The translations under genes and the position numbers were made by a program. Shown here piece after piece: positions 50,123 through 60,400 of a DNA stretch of 64,000 bases. Under the pieces are notes generated by a model. The model made no database searches and was not told where the DNA came from. It was given only the letters and a program-made list of their open reading frames with translations. Source of the stretch: Panagrolaimus kolymaensis (lineage: Eukaryota; Nematoda; Chromadorea; Rhabditida; Panagrolaimidae); contig JAJQJQ010000030.1 in assembly GCA_028622995.1 (NCBI GenBank), positions 2,914,001 through 2,978,000 on the forward strand, given 5' to 3'. Each line of letters starts with the position of its first letter. Position 1 is the first letter of the stretch.

Positions 50123-51907
50123 TCATGGTCTTGTAGGATTCAATTGCTCTTGGAATAATTCCCATTCACTGTTTTTGATTTGAGTTGGGATGTGAACGTT
50201 GGATTCAAATAAGGATGGAATCTCATGAATGGTGGTCATCGATATAACTATCGAATATATTTCATTTTCTTTCTTCATTAATAATGTAATTGTATCTTCA
50301 TCTTCAGTGTCCCAACTTCCAAATTTTTCAAAAACATTATTTTGAAAAATTCCAATTCGACATGACAACCATTTTGCTAAAGTTTCAGAATGAATGGGAG
50401 TCAAAATTTCAGAAAATAGAGTATCTTGAATGCATTTATCGGCGTAAGATAGTTTTTTGAAATCAGTATTAAAACATACTCCTGGAAAAAAATTGCTGTA
50501 CTTTTAATTTTAAAAACATCAAATTTTCTTACCTAAACTTTTATAATTAATGTAAAAGTATTTATTAAGACTTTTTTGGATTGTTTTTGCATATTTATTG
50601 CTTCCAGTAAAAAAATATGACAAACATTCGTAATCTGTTGATTCAGAAAGTTCCAAACATTGATCAAATGTGGATGTCAAAGAAAATGTGTTAATTTCTA
50701 TTTTTGCCCATAATTTGTACGCATCATGTGAATATTCTATATCAAGTTTTTTGCATACTTCTTTCAGCCATGTACTTGAAGGATAAGTAAATACAAAATT
50801 ACTCTTTGTTCTAAAACGTTTTTGCCTACAAATTTTTCATACTAGCTTATTGCTAACTCACAAATAACTTCTATCATCGTTAATTTCCATAGATGACTCT
50901 GGGAAATAATGATTACAACTAAAAATAAATTGTTTTAAAGAATAATGGCTTAATCGAAAAGGATTTTTATAAATGCTGAAGGTTTAATTGGTATTCTCCA
51001 GTTCAAACTTCTCAAACCTTAAAACGAATTGCATTTCGATGATTCGGAAAACTTAGAATTAATTCATTAATTATTTTTAGGCCTCATTTTTCATAGAAAT
51101 AGCTGCTCCCAAAAGCAGCGTGTATTTAATATTGGAACCATACACATTGAAAGGAACGAGCTTTAAAAATTAAAAAGCATAACTTACTTTCTAGTCGTTA
51201 TTAATTTTTCAAACTTTTCTTTAAGTTTACTCTGTTTTTCCATCACTTCTTTATATGCAACAGGCTGACATTTTTCGACGTGGATTTCTGGTACAAATAA
51301 TTTTCCGTTTATAAATCTCGCTTGCTTGTATTTCTTTTTTTCCCGAAAACATTGTATACATCTCCAAAACTTTTTATTATAAAGTGTATATTCTCGAACA
51401 AACTCTTGATTTTCAAACTCAAAAGCAATGATATGTGATTTTTCCATTCCCAAACGATTATATCCATATTCAAATTTTTCACATTCTTTTAAATTTGGTT
51501 CTTGTAAATTCCCAGTTAGACTTGATTGCGTTGAACATACGGAACTAAAAGTTTTATATGAAAAAATAGCTTTTTTGAATATATATATTTGCGTTTAAGT
51601 AAGATAATTATTTGATTTTGAAATTAGCATTGGCATTAAAAAAATATAATGTATTTGCTTTGTTACAAATTTAATAGCTATTTTTTAAATTTCTGATTGG
51701 TTTGTCCAGGTTCATGTTTCTGAGAACTTAACACATGTCATTGGTGGAGCATATTAACTGCGATAGGTTAGAAAAACATACCGTATGTCGTATTTTTTTT
51801 TCTTTTAAAAAACTACAAAATTTTAAACTAATTTTTAAGTAAACTTACGATCCTCTATAATTTTGTGAAGAAAGAAAGGTATCACATGATTCTCTTATTT
51901 CTTCCAT
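50123..51907 (-). CDS. FLYWCH-like plus OTU-like domain protein (copy 2)
   Basis: Five exons (51907-51849, 51544-51188, 50918-50862, 50810-50533, 50481-50123), 369 residues, with the same phases as copy 1; exon four is 278 nt in both. Exon two carries the module EYGYNRLGMEKSHIIAFEFE, REYTLYNKKFWRCIQC and KLFVPEIHVEKCQP (WxCxxC, His/Cys pair less clear). A basic helix (KQSKLKEKFEKLITTRK) ends that exon. The OTU-like part has PSSTWLKEVCKKLDIEYSHD, STDYECLSYFFTGSNKYAKT with the candidate catalytic Cys, SLNKYFYINYKSLG, and TPIHSETLAKWLSCRIGIF. The C-terminus (TTIHEIPSLFESNVHIPTQI) extends beyond copy 1 and contains His, but no clear HY motif. Intron two is longer than the others (51187-50919). 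Confidence 0.65.
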
Positions 51908-53932
51908 AATAATGCAAGATTAATAAAATAATAAAAGAAGAAAATTCGAACTAAAGTGTAAAAATTAAATAACAAAAAAAATATAAAAGAGCGCCATACG
52001 AAAAGAAGGTAGGAAAGAAATCAGTTAACAAAAAAAATTAAAAATTAAGATTTGTAATAAGAGGTTTAACTGTGAATAAAATAAGCTGTTCAACATTGAC
52101 AACAAAGTTATAATTGTTTGAGTGGTGAAAAATTGAGGATACATAAAAGATGAAATTTGCTAGAAAATGCAGAATAAAGTCATTCACCTCAAAAATTTTG
52201 GTATGGCTATAACTCGTGTTATAAATAAAATCTATTTAAATGACTTTAATCAACGCTCATTTTGTGAAAGGATATGAGTATAATGTTTTTTTTAAATCTA
52301 ATAATAATTTTCAAACTCAAATTAAAAACACGAGTCTCGTTTTCCAAAAAAAGTTTATTTGATAGTCATCGAAAAAAAAATTTTTAAGGCAAGAACAAAT
52401 AAAAAGAATGTTTCGTTGAATAAAATGCGCGCATGTGTATGTTATACTTATCTTTCGATTTATACTGGCAGAATATTGTTGTTATCAATATTAGTCAAGT
52501 AACAAACATCAAATAACAAGCAGACTTCCATCGTCACCATTTTGTCATCTCGAAAATAATTCTCTGATTAAATTTTCGTGCGCTTAATGAAAAAAGCAGT
52601 TCACACAAATTTGTTACACTTTTTGAAGGGCGTTAAAAAGTAATTGAATTATGTAATTGTTGCAAGAAATGGATAAACTTAAACCATTCAGAAAAATTTT
52701 TATTAGCATAACTTGAACAACCAGAATTTAATTTTATAGAATTTGGTATTTAAATAATTCAAATTTTTTATGATGTTTTGCGCACAGCAATAATATGGCT
52801 TAAACTTTCTCTAATCTCAAAAAAAGCAATAAATTGTTATGTTCCGATCAAAGTCTCAAACGAAATCTTGGTGGTTGCTGCTTCTTCGATAAAAATTTAA
52901 AGTTTTATTACAAAAGATTTGGTAATGCAGTCGCTTATTTATTAAAACGCTTTTTAGTAATTTTTTGATTTTATTTTTGAATATTTTGAAGAATGTTTTT
53001 TTCCTTTTTTTTGTTGTTTTTTTCTTAAAAATATTTGTTAAAATTTTTTTCAACATTTCTCACAATGGTTTCATGTTTTTTTGAAATCAAAAAGTTATTA
53101 CCGATGTGAATATCTTGATAAAAGCTTTTTTATGTTGCTCTTAGTGATATTGAAATGTCAACAACAATGAAACATGAAAATAAAATGGCTCAAGCGTGTA
53201 CAACATCAATGATTTTGTTTGGTTTTGCTTTCTGGTAGTACAGGTTTTCAAATATTTCTTCTCTTCTTTGCTTGTTGTTGCTCGTAGGGGTTTTGTAAAA
53301 TTTGTAACTTTTGATTTTTTGTAAAAGTCTTTCTTTAAATTTTGGTTATCTTTGTTTTAACCTTTAGTTTGTTTTTCTTATTTTTCTTATTTCTCATGAA
53401 TGTCTAATTTTGATTGTGAAATTTTGTCTTTGTCTAAAAAGAGAGCGCTTTTGTCGCATCCTTAAAGGTGGCTGGCACCGCGCACTTTTTCTAGAAACGT
53501 TTAGAAGCTCCTCATTTCAGGACGGCCTAAACGGAGTCCGTATAAAAAGAACTCGACATTAAAGATCTTGATCGATTTATGTTTCACTTTTATTTTTGGT
53601 TGCTTTGGTGTTTGGCTGAAGAGAGTTTGGAAATAAAATAAATAAAATATATAAATTTGTCTAATTCTCTCCGATCAAAAAGAGCTTTAGACCGTTCGAG
53701 CCGAGGGCCCCGTAACGCTTGTGCTTTCAAAAATAAAATGCATTTTTGTTATTTAACGTCAACAACCCGCGAAAGAAAAATAATTGAACATTTAGTGTAA
53801 AAAAAAAAACAATCGATGGCAGGGACATTGCTCGGATATTCATTCGAAAAACGCTCGTTTTTTTACACTGCTTTATCACTTTTTTCCAATAAAATTTTTT
53901 CACTATTTATTCATAAAATGATTTTCATTTTT
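51908..53932. other. Gene-free region before LC8-like copy 4
   Basis: No supportable gene. A less AT-rich island lies at about 53453-53720 (described separately). The frame at 52856-53056 is a Lys run. Confidence 0.5.
53453..53720. repeat. GC-richer island, possible mobile-element remnant
   Basis: Contains CCTTAAAGGTGGCTGGCACC, CTCCTCATTTCAGGACGGCC and GAGCCGAGGGCCCCGTAACG. Its composition contrasts sharply with the AT-rich flanks. It has no open frame and matches no RNA gene I can recognise. Part of it may belong to the upstream region of the LC8-like gene. Confidence 0.3.
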
Positions 53933-53934
53933 AG
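53933..53934 (+). promoter_or_regulatory. Acceptor site directly before LC8-like copy 4 start
   Basis: TTTTCATTTTTAG is followed by G and the ATG at 53936. The position matches the acceptor in front of copy 2, so the two share a 5' structure (spliced leader or 5' UTR intron). Confidence 0.55.
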
Positions 53935-53935
53935 G

Positions 53936-54259
53936 ATGCCTAAATTTTATAAATTAGCTGAAATTCGTGATGGCGCTCTTACATCCAAAGGCATCGCCAA
54001 AACAATAATGGTTGGAAATAGATTGGAAGCAGCAATTCAAATTATTTTTGAATCCATTAAAATTCATAGTTATCCTGAAGAAAGGGAATGGAGAGAAATA
54101 TGTAATAGAATTTCAAACGAATTACACAAAAAACTTGATGGCGTTTGGAACTGTATTGCTTCAGATCATGAACTATATGTATGCGTGCAACCAGTTGCTG
54201 ATGATTATATTAATATCGAATTAGATGATCTGTTTATTAAAGTTTTTCGTTCACGTTAG
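53936..54259 (+). CDS. LC8-like protein, single domain, 107 residues (copy 4)
   Basis: One coding exon. The frame is open further upstream, but the AG acceptor at 53933-53934 and the alignment with copy 2 set the start at 53936. The unit reads PKFYKLAEIRDGALTSKG (β1), RLEAAIQIIFESIKIHSY (α1), EREWREICNRISNELHKKL (α2), GVWNCIASDHELYVCVQP (the WHC strand, here WNC) and INIELDDLFIKVFRSR. The conserved His of WHC is replaced by Asn, so groove chemistry differs from canonical LC8 and from copies 1 and 2. It is separated from the other copies by the second OTU-like gene. Same coding length as copy 2, consistent with a duplication followed by insertion or rearrangement between them. Confidence 0.77.
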   Translation: MPKFYKLAEIRDGALTSKGIAKTIMVGNRLEAAIQIIFESIKIHSYPEEREWREICNRISNELHKKLDGVWNCIASDHELYVCVQPVADDYINIELDDLFIKVFRSR

Positions 54260-54499
54260 GTACTTTCAACTTTCATTGTGAAAGAGGAATTTACTTTTGC
54301 ATTAGTTTATGTTTTTTGCTTAAATAGATATTTTTTATTCTTTTATTTATATAAAAAGTTAAACCCGTAAATATTAAAAGAGATCAATAACAATAAATAT
54401 TTCCTTTCGTCAAAGAAAAAACCTATATACAAACATTTTCTTTTTTTCGCTGATAATTTTTTACATACAAACATTTTTTAAAATTCATCCCTTAGTTTT

Positions 54500-56722
54500 T
54501 TAAACAAATTTTTCAATTGAATCTCTCGTGGTTTCTTTCAACAATTGTTTGTTAATACTCGTAATGGCAATGTATCGTGGATTATTCACGTGAAGACTAC
54601 CTTGAGAATCTTGAGACATAAGGGAAGTTCTCGGCGAAGAAAAAGTATGAGCTCGTCCATTTCGAATTGCAGGAATAAATGTATTTGTTGTTTGATATTT
54701 TTCTTCATTATTTAAAGCTCCCGTCGAACCTCCAAGGCTATTACTATATTTATTTTCCACTCGATTATGATATGAATTAAATGATTCATCAAAGGAATTG
54801 CAAGTTGAACGATATGAATTAATGGAATAGAAAAATCGGAGACTTTGAGAAATTTGTCTTCTCAAACTTTGATGCAAATTTGATGGCGGACTATTATTAT
54901 GTGACATCGTGGAACGTTTTCGTCGTTCAGTTGTTTCACTGAAAAAATAGAATTTATAAATATTTGTTTTAATAATAAAAATAATTTTGATGCAATTAAT
55001 TTTTAGAAATTATGTTAAAAAAATTAGTTTTTCCACGAAAATTTAAGAATTTTTTATTTTTATTCAAAGCACAAAATTTTCGTTGCCTTCAAGACTCCAA
55101 AAAAAATATTTATACTTACCGAATAATGTTTCTTAAATCTCGATTAAGTACAGCATAAAAAATCCAATTTAGCGCTGAATTTAAATATGCTAACCATCCA
55201 ACAAAAAATACAATCCATTGAAATATATTATTTGCATCACTAATAATTCTTAATTTAGTTGAAAGTAAAACACTCATGGAACCCATAGTTACGGGCAATA
55301 AATAAATTAAACAATATGGAAACCAACATAAAAAATGAAAGGTTGCAATTCGAAGGATTACATTTGTGGTATCTTTCATATATTTAGGTTGTTGAACTAA
55401 TGGTTGCTTTAATCGAGGATTGTTACAAACTAAAAAAAAAAGCAGACGATTAATAAAAAAAATTCGCATAAAAAATATTTTATCAACTTACTTCGACTTT
55501 TACGTTGCCAAAATTTTTTTCTCAAATGTCGAGCAATTTGTCCATAATTAAAACAAAGGACAAGAAGTTCAATTAAAAATGTCAAAGATATCGACCATTT
55601 TGAAACTATCACTGACATGGAATTTGGATCCATGAGAGTGCAATCTTTTTTATCTTTGGTTATTGTTAAATTTGTGGAATACACTATTATTGCACATAAT
55701 ACAGCTGTTATTATTCCAATTGCAACTAATGGCGTAAACCGAATAAAACGTTTACGAATCTAAAAATTTTTTTTGGGTTAAATAAATCTTTCATAGGATA
55801 GTAATTCAATATTGCAAATTATTGCTCATAATTTGTTACTATCACAAAAAACTAAAAACTTACAATATTTTTAAATGGTTTTGCAATAGTTAAATATCTT
55901 TCAAATGATATGCATGTTAAACATGTTAATGATGCAAGTTTAACTAATTGATCAATAATATATACTGCTTGGCAGCTTAATTCCTCTGAAAAAAAAATGT
56001 CAAAATTAAATCAAGGTCATTTTTTGGAAGCAAAGATAAACATTTTTAAGACGATTTAGATTTAAATTTTGGTTATGGCTTGTAGCAGGAAAAAAAATAA
56101 TATTTTTATTAGTTAAAAAAATAACGGAAGCTGTCTTTTTTTTTTTGCAAAGTTAAAGAAAAAACAGAAGAAGATTTCTTTTTTTTTGCATACGTCGAAA
56201 TCGAATACTTATTATTTATACGTATAAGAAAAATAAGGGAAAAGTCAAGGCTTCTTCCTCCGCATAAAAAAAGAAGAAAAGAAGAGCTGAATGGAGCTTA
56301 AAGAAAAATGTTTTGCATTTTTTTGCAAAGTTCACCACTCTAATCCGGGATAATCAATAAAAACGTAAAATTTTAATAAATGTCAAAAATTAGCAAATTC
56401 ACAAAATTTTTAGTCAAAAGTTTAAAATCGTTTCTGAACCAAAATCCTCGCAAAAATCATTTAATATGGTATCGAAAAACTTACGAATTGGGACATCAGG
56501 TAATATAACATGAATAAATTTAATAAATAATGCAGAAATAACGAGTAAATCAACAATAGCTAATAAACCGATATAACTTCGCAATCGATCACTTGGAGAT
56601 AGCCCCATCGTGGAACGAGGCTTTCGAGTTCGTATCACTGATATTGCAACCCATGTATTACCAAAAACTCCAATAATTATTGTAAATGCATATATAATTG
56701 CGATACCCCATGTTTGTAACAT
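54500..56722 (-). CDS. Rhodopsin-family (class A) GPCR, neuropeptide-receptor-like
   Basis: Multi-exon seven-transmembrane receptor. TM1 has IIIGVFGNTWVAISVI (GN motif) and TM2 has LLAIVDLLVISALFIKF. The next exon starts in phase with ELSCQAVYIIDQ (the TM3 Cys) and ends ISFERYLTIAKPFK, an ERY version of DRY. TM4-5 follow, with a disulphide-forming Cys in KDKKDCTLMDPNS. TM6 is FHFLCWFPYCLIYLLPVTMG, and TM7 ends NSALNWIFYAVLNRDLR, where NPxxY is altered. A long Ser/Asn-rich cytoplasmic tail follows (SQSLRFFYSINSYRSTCNSF), typical for arrestin regulation. The extracellular N-terminus is only about six residues from the ATG at 56722, so a missing upstream exon is possible. The ligand cannot be named. 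Confidence 0.85.
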
Positions 56723-56916
56723 GATAATAAAAAAAAAAAAAAATAGGTCGTCGTCGTTGGTATTGACGATTTTAAAAATTCTAGAAATTTGAAATTTATA
56801 AAAAGGTTATAAAAATATAAATAAATGAAAAAAAAAATGAACGCAATAATTCGAGTTAATAAACACGAAAGCGGAAAAATGGTAAATATTTTTTAGTTTT
56901 ATAACAAACAAGCGCA
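56723..56916. other. Upstream region of the GPCR gene
   Basis: Poly-A runs; no promoter element identified. Confidence 0.4.
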
Positions 56917-57427
56917 TGGGGCCCACCTTCGGTGGTCCCTCACCCTTTTATTATGAACATACAAACACTTTTCGAAAACTTTTACACGATTCTATTGGGA
57001 CTTAGCCACCACCGCAAGCTTGGCTTCATAACAATACGTTAACGCTGCGTTTTTCGATTTGAATTTTCGGACAGTTTTCATATTCCTAAACTACCTCGGG
57101 AGCACCATTACTTCATCAACCCTAACCATTCTCTTTCATATTTTAATACATAAAAACATCTCGAAAAGAACATTTTCCGTTCCAAAAACAAAAGAAAAAA
57201 GCGCGCGCTTTCCCTTTCAACATATGCAAAGAAAAACATTCGCGTCGAGAATTTTTTCGATTATGCAAATTTCAAATGCTTGTCCTGTTCGACCATCTCG
57301 TTTCCGATAAACGAAATTCACATATTCGTAATCAGCGTGAAAAACTGCATAGGACGTGCTAGACACATTTCCATTTGCTAGGGGACACCAAATCTACAAA
57401 CAGACAGACATACATTCTCGCTTTAAA
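56917..57427 (-). mobile_element. Possible non-autonomous Helitron-like or other dispersed element
   Basis: A roughly 500-bp island, less AT-rich than its surroundings. Its left edge has the hairpin GGGCCCACC-TTC-GGTGGTCCC (one mismatch). Its right edge, read on the minus strand, starts CTATTTAAAGCGAGAATGTA followed by repeated GTCTGTCTGT. A T-rich start, GTCTGT runs and a terminal hairpin recall Helitron termini, but the CTRR end is not evident. The 83-residue frame inside it (57059-57310) shows no domain. Confidence 0.35.
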
Positions 57428-60400
57428 TAGGTAGAAAATTTAGAAAAATTTAATTTACACTAAAAGTATTAAATGTGTAAGAATCTCCCTATAAAAACCG
57501 ATAATTTTAAAATTTTCTTATTGAGAATCGATGTAACAAAAATTTTGTCATCAAAAAATGAGAATTTTAATGCGACGTAAAATTACGCGAAGCAATGAAT
57601 AAAAAATTCCTTGTTAATCCAGACTCAATAACTTTAGCACAAACGAAAGAATCTATGCTGATGTTTAAAGTATGAAACACCACTTCCTTCCATTGCTTAC
57701 AAAGAATCTTCAATATTCAAAGATAAAAAACGTGAAAAAAATTAATAACACAAGTAGCAAGCATAAGAAATGAGAAACAAGCAACAAAAAAAAAAGATTA
57801 TCATTTCAAGCTAATATTCTTCATTTTCACAAAATAATAAAATAAAATAAAGAGGAGGGTTAAAATGGCTTCTTTCTTTCTTCTCAGAGCCGACTTTATG
57901 AATTAATTTTTTTTTCTTCATTTGTGGTGGTTTTCCGGAAGTCATAAACTTCAAAAAACATTTTGTTTTTTTGAGAATAATAAAATGCAATAAAAATTAA
58001 TATAAAAAATATTAAAGAAGGTGTGAGAAACAAAAAACACGAAAATAATGAAAATAAAAAAATGATTATGAAAAAAATATTAAATTAATAAACATATTTT
58101 TTAAGGACCGACGGAAAATAAAGGAAATATGAGTAAGTCTCAATTTTTTATTTTATAAAAGGTCAAAAACAAGGCAGTTTGTGAGTAACAAAAGTGCCCA
58201 AGAATGAATGAAAAAAAAAATGATACTTGATTCATTAAATATAAAAAAAGAGAAAGGTAATGAAAATTTGTTTTTTGAGAAAGCAAGATGTCTGCCTTTT
58301 TTTTGATACGTAAATTTGACATAGATCCTACTTTGGGGGAAATTCTTAAATCGCTGATGAAAACACATTCAAAAAAATTTATGTTTAAAAATTCAAAATG
58401 ACAACAACAAAAGCTTTTTAAGTAATAACGTAAGCGCATAAAATTGTCGTCTGCTTTTAAAATATAAAAAAATATTTAAGTATTTTAGAATTTTCTTTTA
58501 AATTCACTATAAAAGCTTTCTAACTCATTAATTGCAAATTTAAAAATGAATCCGAACTTTTTTTAAACCAAGCTTCACTAAAAGAAATGAAAAAGTGAAG
58601 AGGAAAAATGACTTTCAACCGAAGATTAGAAACTTGTTCTCCAGTTTCACAAGGACATCCATCCTCTTAATAACCGGTATTTTTTATTATAGGCAAGCAA
58701 AATGAGGAAATAATTACTTTTACCTTAACAAACCATAAATTAAAATAGTGTACCTTTCTTCCTAGACTACTTATTTTCTGTATTTTTTGGTCAAAGACAA
58801 ATTGGTAGATAGCCTCTCACACCTATAATTTTTTCATAAAAAGAATATAATAAAAGAGACTTTCAGTATAAAAAATTAATAAGTCTAGAAAGATTCTAGA
58901 ACGCCTCTATTAAAAAAAATTTCATTGAAGAAAAAAAAGACGTCAAAAAAGATTTGACTCAACTAAGCTAAAGTAAAGTAGAGGAATAGCCGCGCAGAAA
59001 ACGGCGTTGATGAAGACAGATTAAAGAAGAAAATCTTGTCTTGGACGTCAAAAAAAAGTGTGAAAAATTTAAAGTAGTGTTCAGGAATAACTTTTTTCTT
59101 TTTCTTTTTGTTAATCCATTAAAATAAAATAAAAAAGATACATTACTTGAAAGAATTTTTCAGTCAAATAATTTTAGAAGTGATGGATCAAACGAATAAA
59201 AAAAAAGCGTCAAAAAAAGATTATATATGTAACAATTTTTGTGTCAAATCTTTTAGCTGTAAAAAAAGTTAAAGATAAAATATGTGATGACTCTAAAAAT
59301 GGGATGGAAGCAGCTTTAAGATTAAAAAATGATAGACGATGGATGCAAGTTAATATAAAATTTGATATAGACGATTAAAAAAAATATTATAATAAATAAG
59401 AAGAAGAAAAATGATGCAAAAAAAGAAAAAGAAAATGAAAGCCTTCGAATGACTTTTTTGGGTCATTCTTCACGTATGTAGTCTAAGCTGCTATGCTGGA
59501 GATGAATGGATGGATTTATGAGCTAAAAATGACTTACATAGATAGGATTTGAGTTTTAAAAAAAAAGAAGACTCAGATTTATCAGGGTTAAGATGGGCTT
59601 AAAAATGTTTCTATAAAAAGGATTGGTGTCAAAAATCAAAAAATGAAATAAAAATAGAATACAAAAAATAAAATATTAAAATAGTGTCTCTCAAAAAAAT
59701 AGATTCGAACCGGAAAACCTTTGATTTGAAAAAAAAACCAAAAATAAAAAGTCGGAAATTTTGAAAATATTTTACAATTCAATTCATAAACTTAAAAGTG
59801 CAAATTCAATATTTTCTTTATAACTTTTCCAAAAACAATGGACATAAAACTCAACTATTTGCATCAGCTTGTTGGCTCCCACGAATATGCTAATCATTGA
59901 CAAACACACATTTCAAACACAAAAGAAAAAATGAAAAACTGTGAAGTGTCAAAAAGAAGCCCAAATTAATGCAGAATCAAACAATGAACAGTTATGAATG
60001 GATTATTCTCAACAAACAAAAAAAACCCACGCCGCGTGTTTGAACAAACTCCATTTATAACGATGAAAGAGAAAAGAAACTAATTTCCATAAAATTCATT
60101 TTTTTTGCAAAGTAAAAATAAAAATGAAGCCCAAATTTTTCGCATTGCTTTGATTTAATCGAGACTTTTTGAGACATAAAAAATGAAAAAAAACATCGGT
60201 TAATGTCGTCGGTCATTAAACTTATCAATTTTTTTTGCCTTTGCACTTTCGCAATAAAAACAAATATTTTTTGTTGTCTATTTTTTTTATTGCTTGCAAA
60301 AAAAATTTGTTTGGTGTTTTTTTCTTAATGGCTTAAAATTCTTCGCGATGATGATGATGTAGTACATATTTTTATTTTCACAGAATTAGGCTTTAGTGGC

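Noticed and set aside
57059..57310. 83-residue open frame in the GC-richer island
   Set aside because: No transposase, helicase or other motif could be seen; treated as part of a possible repeat.
59700..59730. GGTTCGAATCT on the minus strand, like a tRNA T-loop
   Set aside because: No matching acceptor stem, D-loop or anticodon arm within 90 bases on either side.
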